DNA of 64,000 nt, from positions 1 to 64,000 of the forward strand of contig JBCBEX010000004.1 in the NCBI GenBank assembly GCA_038528235.1. The letters run 5' to 3'. The first letter of the stretch is position 1, and each line of letters begins with the position of its first letter. This document shows, one piece after another, positions 17,581 to 26,183 of this stretch. Under the pieces are notes generated by a model. That model worked only from the letters and a program-made list of their open reading frames with translations, did no database searches and was not told the origin of the DNA. Source of the DNA: JBCBEX01 sp038528235. GTDB taxonomy: Bacteria > Bacteroidota > Rhodothermia > Rhodothermales > Rubricoccaceae. The position numbers and the translations under genes are program-made.

Positions 17581-17677
17581 TTCGAAGGTTGAGGTTCGAA
17601 GTTTGAAGTGGGAGTCGTTCGGTGAGATAGCGGTCAGGCTCGCCACTTCTCACTTCGTACTTCTCCCTTCACACTTC
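17581..17677. repeat. Heptamer-array inverted repeat filling the murD-ftsW gap
   Basis: Left array 17580-17614 reads GTTCGAA, GGTTGAG, GTTCGAA, GTTTGAA, GTGGGAG. The right array, read on the minus strand from 17677, gives GAAGTGT, GAAGGGA, GAAGTAC, GAAGTGA, GAAGTGG. The two face each other over a 27-base spacer. The array starts at the last base of the murD stop codon and ends at the base before the ftsW TTG, so it occupies essentially the whole 97-base gap. Confidence 0.8.
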
Positions 17678-19143
17678 TAGAGGCTGTGCACGAGGCGTTT
17701 GAAGTCGTCGCCGCGCTCCTCGTAGTTGGCGTACATGTCGAAGGAGGCGCAGGCAGGGCTGAGGAGGACCACGTCGCTGGGGTCGGCGAGGAGGCGGGCG
17801 TACTGGACGGCCTCCTCCATCGTGTAGGCCCGGGCGCTTGTGTCGGCGAGGTCGGCGAGCTCCAGCAGCACCTTGTCGCCGCTCTCGCCCAGCCCGATGA
17901 CGGCCTTGACGCGGTCCTTCACGAGCGCCTTGATCGGCTCGTAGTCGTTGCCCTTGTCGCGTCCGCCTGCGATGAGCACGATGGGCTCGGAGAAGCTTTC
18001 GAGCGCGTACCAGACCGCGTTCACGTTCGTCGCCTTGGAGTCGTTGACGAAGCGCACGCCGCCGACCGACCGGACCGTCTCCAGACGGTGCGGGACGCCC
18101 TCGAACGACATGAGGCTCTCGCGGATCACGTCCGAGCGGATCTCGATGGCGCGCGCCGTGATGGCGGCGGCCAGCGAGTTGTAGAGGTTATGGCGGCCCC
18201 GAAGGGCGAGATCGCGCGTGTCCATAAGAACGGTGTCCGTGAGAACGGAATCGGTGGGCGAGGAGGGTGAGGCGGTATCGGGCAGGCGGAGGACGATCTG
18301 GTCGTCGCGGACGAAGGCGCCGCATTCGACTTCGCTGTCGATGGAGAAGGCGTAGGGCGTCATGCCTTTGTCTTCGGCGATGCGAAGGGCGTGGTCGCGG
18401 ACGAGGTCGTCGTCGTGATTGTAGATGAGCCAGTCGCCGGGTTGCTGGCTCTCGAAGAGCCGAAGCTTGGCGGCGACGTAGCGCTCGTAGCTGTGCTGGT
18501 AGCGATTGAGGTGGTCGGGCGTGACGTTGAGCAGCACGGCCGCCGTCGGGCGGAACGTGGCGACGTGGTCGAGCTGGAAGCTGGAGACTTCGAGGACGTA
18601 AGTCGTCTCGGCGCCATCACCCTCCTCATTCATGGAAGCGAGGACCGCGTCAGCGAAGGCCCGCCCGATGTTGCCCGCGATGGCGACCCGGCGGCCCGAC
18701 TGCTTGGCGTCGTTTTGAGCTATAAAGCCTAGGAGACTCGTCGTCGTCGTCTTGCCGTTCGTGCCGGTGATCGCGGCGATGGGGCCGTGGGCAAACCACG
18801 AGGCGGCCTCGACTTCGGAGTAGACCGGCAGGTCTTGCTTCAGCGCTTCCTGGATGAGCGGGGCTTCCGTCGGCACACCCGGTGAGACCACGAAGAAGTC
18901 GGCGTTGAGCGCCCGCGCGGTGTGGCCGTCGTCTTCGTAGGCGATGCCTCGCGCATTGAGGTCAGCGGTCACTTCGTCGGACAGGATGCCCTGCTCCGTC
19001 AGGAACACCTCCGCGCCCTTCGCCGCGAACAGTTTCGCCGCCGCCAGCCCGCTCCGCGCCGCACCGATGACCGTCACACGACGGCCTTCAACGCTCGCAC
19101 CCGAACCCGCTACCCACGACTCTTGACCCAGGAGTTCGCTCAT
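17677..19143 (-). CDS. murD: UDP-N-acetylmuramoylalanine--D-glutamate ligase
   Basis: ATP-dependent ligase adding D-Glu to UDP-MurNAc-L-Ala. 488 residues from MSELLGQESW. Rossmann start VTVIGAARSGLAAAKLFAAKG, FFVVSPGVP, ATP loop ITGTNGKTTTTSLLG, EVSSFQLDHVATFRPTAAVLLNVTPDHLNRY, and C-terminal RFVNDSKATNVNAVWYALES with VLLSPACASFDMYANYEERGDDF. The ATGA at 19143-19140 overlaps the mraY stop, so the two are translationally coupled. An in-frame 15-base tandem repeat (around 18214-18245, peptide VLTDT-VLMDT) makes a small insertion in the C-terminal half. Confidence 0.97.
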   Translation of the reverse strand: MSELLGQESWVAGSGASVEGRRVTVIGAARSGLAAAKLFAAKGAEVFLTEQGILSDEVTADLNARGIAYEDDGHTARALNADFFVVSPGVPTEAPLIQEALKQDLPVYSEVEAASWFAHGPIAAITGTNGKTTTTSLLGFIAQNDAKQSGRRVAIAGNIGRAFADAVLASMNEEGDGAETTYVLEVSSFQLDHVATFRPTAAVLLNVTPDHLNRYQHSYERYVAAKLRLFESQQPGDWLIYNHDDDLVRDHALRIAEDKGMTPYAFSIDSEVECGAFVRDDQIVLRLPDTASPSSPTDSVLTDTVLMDTRDLALRGRHNLYNSLAAAITARAIEIRSDVIRESLMSFEGVPHRLETVRSVGGVRFVNDSKATNVNAVWYALESFSEPIVLIAGGRDKGNDYEPIKALVKDRVKAVIGLGESGDKVLLELADLADTSARAYTMEEAVQYARLLADPSDVVLLSPACASFDMYANYEERGDDFKRLVHSL

Positions 19144-20294
19144 TGCAACCTCAGCGTCAGAAAGGTCACGATCACCAGAATCGCGGTCACGATCCAGAAG
19201 CGGATCACGATCTTCGACTCGTGGATGCCCATCGCCTCGTAGTGGTGGTGGAGCGGCGCCATCCGGAAGATGCGTTTGCCCTCGCCGGTGCGCTTCTTCG
19301 TCCACTTGAAGTAGCTCGTCTGGAGGATCACGCTGAGCGTCTCCAGGAAGAAGATGCCACAGAGGATCGGCAGCAGCAGCTCCTTGCGGATCATAATGGC
19401 CATCGCGCCGATGGCCGCGCCGAGCGCGAGGCTTCCGGTGTCGCCCATGAAGACCTGCGCCGGGTAGCTGTTGTACCACAGGAACCCAAAGCAGGCAGCC
19501 GTCATGGCGGCCGCGAAGACGGCCAACTCGCCCGAGCCTAGCAGAAAGATCTCGTTGAGGAAGTCAGCGAGGACGGCGTTGCCCGAGATGTAGCAGAGGA
19601 CGACCAGACCCGCACCGACGAAAGCGCTCGTCCCGGCGGCTAAGCCGTCGATGCCGTCGGTGAGGTTGACCGCGTTGGAAACGCCCGTGAGGATGAAGGT
19701 CACGACGACGATGTAGATCAACCAACCGACTTCGATGCCGATGAGCGGCGAGAGGAAGTCGTAGTCGATCAGGCCATTGGCGACGAACGGGAGGCTCGTC
19801 ACGGAGCCGAACTCGGCGGTGTCGGGGTGGAAATAGAGTGTCGTCCCGAGTACCGCGCCGAAGGTGACCTGGCCGATGAGCTTGGCCTTCTCCGAGAGCC
19901 CGTCCTTGTTCTTCTTGATTGTCTTGATGTAGTCGTCGGCGAAGCCGAGTGCGCCCATCCAGCCCGTCCCGAAGAGCGCGAGTTGGACGTAGACGTTGGC
20001 GAGGTCGCCCCAGAGCAGCACGGCCGAGAAGAGCGCGAGGAGCATGATCGTCCCGCCCATCGTGGGCGTCCCGGCCTTGTGAGCATGGCTCACGACGCCG
20101 GCATCCTCGCCCGTCCGTACAGTCTCGCCGAGTTGCCTGCGGCGCAAGAGCCGGATGATCCGCTTCCCGGCGAACAGGGCAACGAGGAGCGCCGTCACCG
20201 CCGCGAGCGTCGCGCGGACGGTGATGAACTGAACCGCCTGGAAGCCCGGGGGCTGGTAGGCGGCTTCGAGCCATTCAAACAGGACGTAGAGCAT
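19140..20294 (-). CDS. mraY: Phospho-N-acetylmuramoyl-pentapeptide transferase
   Basis: Integral membrane enzyme (ten helices) transferring phospho-MurNAc-pentapeptide to undecaprenyl phosphate, forming lipid I. 384 residues. Catalytic motifs: KAGTPTMGG, GALGFADDYIK (Asp-Asp), NAVNLTDGIDGLAAG and the C-terminal RMAPLHHHYEAMGIHESKIVIRFW, which separates MraY from WecA-type enzymes. Lies directly after murE; murF, which often sits between them, is absent from this cluster. Confidence 0.98.
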   Translation of the reverse strand: MLYVLFEWLEAAYQPPGFQAVQFITVRATLAAVTALLVALFAGKRIIRLLRRRQLGETVRTGEDAGVVSHAHKAGTPTMGGTIMLLALFSAVLLWGDLANVYVQLALFGTGWMGALGFADDYIKTIKKNKDGLSEKAKLIGQVTFGAVLGTTLYFHPDTAEFGSVTSLPFVANGLIDYDFLSPLIGIEVGWLIYIVVVTFILTGVSNAVNLTDGIDGLAAGTSAFVGAGLVVLCYISGNAVLADFLNEIFLLGSGELAVFAAAMTAACFGFLWYNSYPAQVFMGDTGSLALGAAIGAMAIMIRKELLLPILCGIFFLETLSVILQTSYFKWTKKRTGEGKRIFRMAPLHHHYEAMGIHESKIVIRFWIVTAILVIVTFLTLRLQ

Positions 20295-20316
20295 GACGAG
20301 GGACGGAGGGGGTGGG

Positions 20317-22002
20317 TCAGGCGTGGGCAGCGAAGTACTGCCGCACCTGCTCGCGGTCGTCGAAGTGGCGTTTTTCGGTGCCGATGATCTGGTAAGGCTC
20401 GTGGCCCTTGCCCGCGACCACGACCACGTCGCCGGGGCGAGCGGCGGCGAGGGCGGTCTGGAGAGCTTCGGCCCGGTCTGCGATTACGGTCGCAGCCCCG
20501 GGCCGAGTTAGCCCTCCCAGAATGTCAGTGAGGATCGCCTGCGGGTCTTCGGTGCGCGGGTTGTCGCTCGTGAGGACGACGCGGTCGGCGAGTCGCTCGG
20601 CGATCGCGCCCATGGCGGGGCGCTTGGTGCGGTCGCGGTCGCCCCCGCAGCCGAAAACGACGGTGAGGCGCGCTTCGTCCTGTTGGTCTTCGTCGAGCAT
20701 CGCGCGGGTGGTGGCGAGCACGTTCTCCAGCGCGTCGGGCGTGTGGGCGTAGTCCACGACCGCCACGATTCCGTCGGGGGAGGTGATCGTCTCGAAGCGG
20801 CCCGGCACGGGTGGCACGGCGGCGAGCGCGTCAAGGAGCGTGTTGGGGTCGGCCAGCTCTAGTGACAGACAGGTGGCATACGCCGCCGCGAGATTGAGTG
20901 CGTTGAACCGCCCCGCCAACTTGAACGTCCGTTCGTGCCGTTTGCCTTGCCAGTCCTCGAACCGCAGCCGCAGCCCATCGAGAGCGTTGCGGACGAGTTC
21001 GACGCGGACGTGGGCGTCCTCGTGGAAGCCGTAAGTCGTCACGCGGGCGGGCGTTCCGGCGACCATCGCCGCCCAGGCGATGTCGTCGCGGTTGACGACG
21101 GCGCGGCCGTCAGGCCTGAGGCCATCGAAGAGCTTCTTCTTCGCCAGCCAGTAGTTCTCGAAATTCCCGTGGTAGTCGAGGTGGTCGTGGGTCAGGTTGG
21201 TGAAGAGCGCCGCGTCGAAGCCGGTGCCGCGGACGCGCTCCTGGTCGAGGGCGTGCGAGGAGACTTCCATCGCGCAGGCATCGCAGCCGTCGTCCACCAT
21301 GCGGCGGAAGAGGGCCTGCAGCGCCACCGGGTCCGGCGTCGTGTGGGTCGCCGCGACCACCTCGCTTCCGATGCGGTTTTCGATGGTGCCGATGAGGCCG
21401 CTCGTACGTCCGAGCCGCTCGAAGAGCGCATAGAGGAGGTACGAGGTCGTCGTCTTGCCGTTGGTCCCGGTCACGCCTGCGAGGAGCAGGTCCTGCGAGG
21501 GGTGCCCGTGGTAGGCCCCGGAGACCCCGGCCAGCGCCGCCCGCGCGTCAGTAGCGCGGATGAACACGGCGCTGGCCGGTTGGCCCTCCCGGATACTCGC
21601 TTGTATGTCCCCCATGGAGACATCGGAGCCGGAGGCGTCGGGCAGGACGCCCCCGGCGGATCGCTCGGGGCCATAGGCGGGATCGTCGTAAACGACCGCT
21701 ACGGCCCCATTTTGCACAGCTGTGTCAATGAACAGATGCCCGTCAGCCTGCTCGCCGCGAATGGCGACGAAGAGGCTCCCCGGCGTCACCGCGCGGCTGT
21801 CGAAGCAGATGCGGGAGAGCGGGGAGTCCATCGCGGCCCCAGCCGGTGAGGCAGGGTCCGACGAGGGACGGGCCATCGAAGTAGAAGCGGCCGCCGGCAC
21901 GGAGTGGAGGGCCTCCGTGCCTTGGATCGCGGCGACCGCGTCGGAGATGGTAAAGGGGGTAAAAGAACGAGGGGCGCGGGCGCCGTTGGGGGGAGTGCTC
22001 AC
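20317..22002 (-). CDS. murE: UDP-MurNAc-L-alanyl-D-glutamate--2,6-diaminopimelate ligase
   Basis: Adds the third amino acid to the peptidoglycan stem. 561 residues, GTG start at 22002 (the nearby ATG at 22018 is out of frame). ATP loop GVTGTNGKTTTSYLL, THTTPDPVALQ, substrate motif MEVSSHALDQERV, carbamylated-Lys region NLTHDHLDYHGNFENYWLAKKKLFDG, and LTSDNPRTEDP. The DNPR box is the signature of meso-diaminopimelate specificity, so the cell wall is probably DAP-type. The N-terminal 55 residues are extra and low in complexity. Confidence 0.96.
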   Translation of the reverse strand: MSTPPNGARAPRSFTPFTISDAVAAIQGTEALHSVPAAASTSMARPSSDPASPAGAAMDSPLSRICFDSRAVTPGSLFVAIRGEQADGHLFIDTAVQNGAVAVVYDDPAYGPERSAGGVLPDASGSDVSMGDIQASIREGQPASAVFIRATDARAALAGVSGAYHGHPSQDLLLAGVTGTNGKTTTSYLLYALFERLGRTSGLIGTIENRIGSEVVAATHTTPDPVALQALFRRMVDDGCDACAMEVSSHALDQERVRGTGFDAALFTNLTHDHLDYHGNFENYWLAKKKLFDGLRPDGRAVVNRDDIAWAAMVAGTPARVTTYGFHEDAHVRVELVRNALDGLRLRFEDWQGKRHERTFKLAGRFNALNLAAAYATCLSLELADPNTLLDALAAVPPVPGRFETITSPDGIVAVVDYAHTPDALENVLATTRAMLDEDQQDEARLTVVFGCGGDRDRTKRPAMGAIAERLADRVVLTSDNPRTEDPQAILTDILGGLTRPGAATVIADRAEALQTALAAARPGDVVVVAGKGHEPYQIIGTEKRHFDDREQVRQYFAAHA

Positions 22003-22020
22003 GTCCGTGTCGGCTCATGA

Positions 22021-24105
22021 CTAGCGGCAGGTGAGCAGCGCCGCGCGCGGAAGCGACGCGCCCGGCTCGGGGTCCTGGCGGCGGACAGCGCCGCTGCCAT
22101 CGAGGCGGACGGCGACGCCGAGCGCGGCGAGCCAGCTGGCAGCCTGGCGCGCGCTCAAGCCCGTGACGTCGGGCATCGTTGCGTCCGCGGTGCGGGCCAC
22201 CGGCTCGACCGTCGAGGCGAGGCGCACAGGACGATCGGCGCGCTGGCGTGCCTCGGCGGTCGGCGTCTGCTCGGTGACCGGCTGCCAATCGTCGAGGCCG
22301 CGGCCTTTGCGCACCCAGAGGCCCTCAGCGAGGAGACGGCGCTCGGCGAGACGCGCGGGCATGGCCTCCACGGGCGGCACGATGGTCGTGTCGCGATCAG
22401 GCAACGTGCCCGGCGGCGCGACGTGCGCGGCGATGCTCGGGAACGTCCCAATCCAGCGCTCGGCGACGCGCGCAAACACAGGAGCCGCCGCCGCGCCACC
22501 GTAGTAGCCGTTCTCCGGGCGGTCCATCAGGACGAGCAGCGCGACCTCGGGCTGATCGGCAGGGAAGACGCCCACGAACGTAGCGCGGTAGGCGCGCGCG
22601 TAGCGGCCGTCGACGACCGTGCGGGCGGTGCCCGTCTTGCCCGCGATGCGGAGGCCGTCCACGGCGGCGCGCTGGGCCGTGCCGTCCTCGGCGACGACCT
22701 GCTCGAACGCAGGCAGCAGCGCGGCGGCCGTCTCGGCGTCAAAGGCGCGGCGCACGGAGTCGCGACCCACCTCGTCGGCGTCCCACAGCACACGCCCCCG
22801 GAGGTCGAGGCGCTGTTGGACGAGGTACGGGCTGACAAGCAGGCCGCCGTTGGCGAGCGCGGCGTAGGCGGTGAGCATCTGGAGCGGCGTCACGGCCACG
22901 CTGTAGCCAATGCTCATCGAGTGCTTGGTCGAGCGGCTCCAGTTCTCTGGATCGTGCAGGCGCCCCGGCGTCTCACCCGGCAGGTCAACCCACGTGCGCT
23001 GGCCAAAGCCGAGGTTACGCGCGACCTGGTAGAGCGCGCCGTCGTCCATCGTCTCGGCGACCCGCACGAAGGCCACGTTCGACGACTTGGCGATCGCCTC
23101 GCTGAACGGGATGCGACCGTAGCCGTGCGAATCGTGGAAGTCGTGCCCGGCGAGGCGGACGTAGCCCTGCCCGGTCTCGACCGTGTCGGTGAGCGCGATG
23201 GCGCGGTCCTCCAGGGCAGCGATGGCCGAAACGAGCTTGAACGTCGAGCCCGGCTCGATTTGGTCGGCGATGGCATGGTTGCGCCGGGACGCCTCCGTGA
23301 CCCCGCCAGGGCGGTTCGGGTTGTAGGTCGGCACGTTGGCCATGCCGAGGATCGCGCCCGTGTGCACGTCCATCGCAATGGCGGTGCCCCACGCCGCGCC
23401 CGACTCCTGCACGCCGCGCGCTAGCTCGGCTTCGAGGATCGATTGCCGCACGAGGTCGATGGTGAGCACGAGGTCTTGGCCGGCCTCCGGCTCGGTCGCG
23501 CGGCCGCCGACGACCGTGTGCACGCCGCCGCTGCGGTCGCGCTGAATCGACCGGTGGCCCGGCGTACCCTTGAGTAGGGCATCGTACTGGAGTTCGAGGC
23601 CTGCCTTGCCATGGAGGTCGGGATCGACATGGCCGAGGACGTGCGCTGCGAGCGAGCCGTAGGTGTAGCGCCGTCCGTAGTCTCCTTTCGCGATCAGGCC
23701 CGGCACGCCAAGCGCGCGGAGTTGCTCGACCGCCCCCTGGCTCATCGACCGCGCAAGGAGGACGTACTGCGGGCTCACTCGCCCGGCTACCCGCTGCCGC
23801 CACGCCTGCTCGCTACGATCCGTCACCTGGGCTAGCGTCGCGAAGAACTCATCGGCCCGCTCAGCGAACCCGGGTACCGTCGGGTCGAGGGCGACCTCGT
23901 AGCGCGCCGTGTTGACGGCGAGCGCGCGGCCTTCGGCGTCGTAGATCGAGCCGCGCGTGGCGGGCAGAGTCTCGACGGTGTTGGCCTGCGCCAGGAACGC
24001 CTCGCGCAGCATCGGCCCATCCGTCAGGTGGATGTGCACCATCTTGCCCAACACGGCCACCGGCAGCAAGGCCAGCAGCACGAACACGACGTGCAGGCGG
24101 GTCAC
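22021..24105 (-). CDS. ftsI: Division transpeptidase (FtsI/PBP2B-like) with a C-terminal PASTA domain
   Basis: Class B penicillin-binding protein cross-linking septal peptidoglycan. About 694 residues with one N-terminal membrane helix (LHVVFVLLALLPVAVLG), a dimerisation domain (ATRGSIYDAEGRALAVN) and a transpeptidase domain with all three motifs: SxxK in EPGSTFKL, SxN in AKSSNVAF and KTG in IAGKTGTART. One PASTA domain closes the protein (MPDVTGLSARQAASWLAALGV). The start is uncertain: I chose GTG 24105, next to the membrane helix. An upstream frame to 24219 would add noise-like, proline-rich sequence encoded by a terminator-like region. Confidence 0.93.
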   Translation of the reverse strand: MTRLHVVFVLLALLPVAVLGKMVHIHLTDGPMLREAFLAQANTVETLPATRGSIYDAEGRALAVNTARYEVALDPTVPGFAERADEFFATLAQVTDRSEQAWRQRVAGRVSPQYVLLARSMSQGAVEQLRALGVPGLIAKGDYGRRYTYGSLAAHVLGHVDPDLHGKAGLELQYDALLKGTPGHRSIQRDRSGGVHTVVGGRATEPEAGQDLVLTIDLVRQSILEAELARGVQESGAAWGTAIAMDVHTGAILGMANVPTYNPNRPGGVTEASRRNHAIADQIEPGSTFKLVSAIAALEDRAIALTDTVETGQGYVRLAGHDFHDSHGYGRIPFSEAIAKSSNVAFVRVAETMDDGALYQVARNLGFGQRTWVDLPGETPGRLHDPENWSRSTKHSMSIGYSVAVTPLQMLTAYAALANGGLLVSPYLVQQRLDLRGRVLWDADEVGRDSVRRAFDAETAAALLPAFEQVVAEDGTAQRAAVDGLRIAGKTGTARTVVDGRYARAYRATFVGVFPADQPEVALLVLMDRPENGYYGGAAAAPVFARVAERWIGTFPSIAAHVAPPGTLPDRDTTIVPPVEAMPARLAERRLLAEGLWVRKGRGLDDWQPVTEQTPTAEARQRADRPVRLASTVEPVARTADATMPDVTGLSARQAASWLAALGVAVRLDGSGAVRRQDPEPGASLPRAALLTCR

Positions 24106-24149
24106 TATGGAGGCGCGGGCGCTAATCGGAGCGGGGCGTTTGGGGAGGC

Positions 24150-24211
24150 AAAAAAGGGCGTGGGGGCCTGGGGATGGGGACGGTGGAGGGTTCACGCCCT
24201 CGCATCCCCAG
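24150..24211 (-). terminator. Terminator-like structure between ftsL and the PBP gene
   Basis: On the minus strand GGGCGTG (24199-24193) pairs with CACGCCC (24162-24156), followed by six T (24155-24150). A competing pairing, CTGGGGATG with CATCCCCAG (24211-24203 and 24176-24168), overlaps the first. Two mutually exclusive hairpins, one with a U tract, resemble an attenuator inside the division operon. Confidence 0.55.
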
Positions 24212-24222
24212 ACCCTCACACG

Positions 24223-24846
24223 CTAGTCGGACGGCGTGACGGTGATGGTAGGCGCGTAGGTGGCGTCCTCGACGAGGCCGAGGGCGCGGGCGCGGTCGAG
24301 GATGACCGCCGGGCTGGTGCGGGCGTCGAACTCGCCGTCGAGGCGGGCACTGCGGAGGTGCAGCTGTTCGTTCTCGGCGCGCAGCCGCGTGATGTCGGCC
24401 AGCGCGGCTTCCATCGAGAAAACGTGCGCCACCCACAGCGTCAGCAGCGCGCAGACGAGCGCGATGCCGAGCAGGAAGGAGCGCGTGGGGACCTGCGTGA
24501 GCCAGTCGAGCCGCGAGGGTGCGACGGCACCCGCCTTACGGGGCGGGGTCGTCCGCACGTTCTTCGCCACGCCCTTCTTTTGGGGCGCGGCGTTGAGGTC
24601 GCCCCAGCCGGGCAGCTCCGACCGGGTCGGCGTGGAGGGTCGCCGCCCGGTCGAAGCGCCGGACTTCGCTCGTGCCGGACGCGCTGCCTTGTCAGCGGTC
24701 GCCTTACGGGGCGACGCCGTGCTCGGCTTACGGGCCGAGGGCGCGGTGCGCGTCGCCATCGCCTTACGGGGCGACTTGTTCTCAGCCGAGGCCTTACGGG
24801 GCGTCGACTTCGAGGCGCGAGCGGGGGTCTGGAGGGTTCGTGGCAT
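24223..24846 (-). CDS. ftsL: FtsL-like division protein with a histone-H1-like basic N-terminal extension
   Basis: 207 residues, about twice the usual FtsL length. The C-terminal half is classical: membrane helix at 123-143 (FLLGIALVCALLTLWVAHVF), then a short coiled coil (146-172, MEAALADITRLRAENEQL). The cytoplasmic N-terminus (1-118) is Lys/Arg/Ala/Pro-rich, with repeated S/T-P-R-K-A units around residues 15, 25, 45 and 101. Four copies of the 13-mer GCCTTACGGGGCG (plus-strand positions 24533, 24701, 24761, 24791) encode them. FtsL joins FtsQ and the PBP in the divisome. It lies between rsmH and the PBP gene as expected; ATG 24846 chosen over GTG 24849. Confidence 0.85.
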   Translation of the reverse strand: MPRTLQTPARASKSTPRKASAENKSPRKAMATRTAPSARKPSTASPRKATADKAARPARAKSGASTGRRPSTPTRSELPGWGDLNAAPQKKGVAKNVRTTPPRKAGAVAPSRLDWLTQVPTRSFLLGIALVCALLTLWVAHVFSMEAALADITRLRAENEQLHLRSARLDGEFDARTSPAVILDRARALGLVEDATYAPTITVTPSD

Positions 24847-24893
24847 CACTCTGATGCGTGTCGCAGGGTGACTTCTTCGGGAGAGAAAAAGGG

Positions 24894-24979
24894 GCCGGTG
24901 CGGGAGGGACGCACCGGCGTCGACGGGGAGGGACCGTCGCAGGCGTGGAGGGGACGCCGGGTGGCGCGGAGGGAGCGCC
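24894..24979. repeat. Four tandem hairpins with near-identical 7-base loops (rsmH-ftsL gap)
   Basis: Plus-strand loops are GGAGGGA, GGAGGGA, GGAGGGG, GGAGGGA (TCCCTCC-type in the mRNA). Stems differ but are perfectly paired: GCCGGTGCG (24894-24918, 9 bp), CGACGG (24921-24939, 6 bp), GGCGT (24942-24958, 5 bp) and GGCGC (24963-24979, 5 bp). On the transcribed minus strand the last stem before ftsL is followed by CCCCTTTTTCTC, so it also looks like an intrinsic terminator or attenuator. The block fills most of the 145-base gap. Confidence 0.8.
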
Positions 24980-24991
24980 GGGGGATACTGG

Positions 24992-26116
24992 TTAAAAGAG
25001 CAGGGGTGGGAGGGACTTCGGAGTGGGACGGCCGACGTACTCGCCCACGCGGAGGCGGGCGCTGCGGGCGCGCGGGTTGGCGGCGACCTCCGCGTCGCTC
25101 GCCTCGATCGGCTTGCGCGTGATGACCTTCCACGGCGTGAGCGCGTTGCCCAGGAGGTCGCGCTGCAGCTTGCCGTCGAGGGTGCCGCTCTTGAGGAACT
25201 GCTTCACCCGGCGGTCTTCGAGCGAGTGGTAGCTCAGGACCGCCAGCCGCCCGCCGACAGCAAGCAGGTCGAGGCTCGCTTCGAGCGCACAGTCAAGCAC
25301 GCTGAGTTCGTCGTTGACCGCGATGCGGAGGGCTTGGAAGACCCGGGCAAGGCTCTTGACCTCGTCCTTCGTCGGCACGGCGGCACGGACGGCGTCGGCG
25401 AGGTCGGCGGTGGTCTGGAGCGGACGGCGGCGCGCGACTTCCTGCGCAATGCGCCAGGCACGCGGCTCCTCGCCATAGGCCCGCAGCAGGTCCGCGAGCG
25501 CTTGCACATCCGACTCGTTGACGAGGTGGGCAGCGGTCTGCGGGGCGCGGTCGTCCATCCGCATGTCGAGCGGCCCGTCGGCGCGGAACATGAAGCCGCG
25601 CTCGGGCACGTCGAACTGATGCGACGAGACGCCGAGGTCGAGGAGGATGCCCGTCACCGAGCCGGGCGCGATCCCGGCGTCAGCGAGAAGGGCGGGCATC
25701 GCCTCGAAATTGCCACGGAGCGCCACGAAGGTCGAGGGGGTAGCGGAGGGGTCGGCCTTGGCGGCAGCCGACGCCCCCGCCGGGGCGGGGTGGCCCGACT
25801 GAAGCTGGTTGGCCTGTTGCTGGACACGTCGCGTCGCCTCGCGGATCGCGTCGGCGTCCTGGTCGATCCCGACGACGCGTCCCTCGGGACCGAGCTGGTC
25901 GAGAAGGGCGGCCGTGTGCCCGCCGCCGCCCAGGGTACCGTCTACGTAAACGCCCGCCGGGTCCGTCACGAGCAGGTCCACCACGGCCTCCACGAGGACG
26001 GGCGCATGATAGCCGGTCGCGTAGGGCTGGGGCGCAGACGGCGCGGCCTGCGAGGCGCGAGCCTCGGAGGAGCGGCGGGCCGAGCGGCGCGGTGGACGGG
26101 GCATGACAGCGGGCAT
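24992..26116 (-). CDS. rsmH: 16S rRNA (cytosine(1402)-N(4))-methyltransferase
   Basis: SAM-dependent methyltransferase (MraW) modifying C1402 in the ribosomal decoding site. 374 residues. Motifs: YHAPVLVEAVVDLL, DGTLGGGGHTAALL (SAM loop), GIDQDADAI, GILLDLGVSSHQFDVPERGFMFRADGPLDMRMD, ALRIAVNDEL and LSYHSLEDRRVKQF. A basic, Ala-rich 30-residue N-terminal extension and a linker insertion (around 100-125) make it longer than the usual 310. Two starts are possible (26116 or 26104). Second gene of the dcw cluster, 67 bases after mraZ. Confidence 0.96.
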   Translation of the reverse strand: MPAVMPRPPRRSARRSSEARASQAAPSAPQPYATGYHAPVLVEAVVDLLVTDPAGVYVDGTLGGGGHTAALLDQLGPEGRVVGIDQDADAIREATRRVQQQANQLQSGHPAPAGASAAAKADPSATPSTFVALRGNFEAMPALLADAGIAPGSVTGILLDLGVSSHQFDVPERGFMFRADGPLDMRMDDRAPQTAAHLVNESDVQALADLLRAYGEEPRAWRIAQEVARRRPLQTTADLADAVRAAVPTKDEVKSLARVFQALRIAVNDELSVLDCALEASLDLLAVGGRLAVLSYHSLEDRRVKQFLKSGTLDGKLQRDLLGNALTPWKVITRKPIEASDAEVAANPRARSARLRVGEYVGRPTPKSLPPLLF

Positions 26117-26183
26117 CGTTAGAGTGTCAGTGGGCGCAAGGTGCCTGGGCTTGAGTTAGGAATGAACCAGAAGCCCGGTGGGG

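Noticed and set aside
24106..24219. N-terminal extension of the PBP to 24219
   Set aside because: The extra 38 residues are Pro/Gly/Ser noise encoded by a terminator-like hairpin; the membrane helix begins next to GTG 24105.
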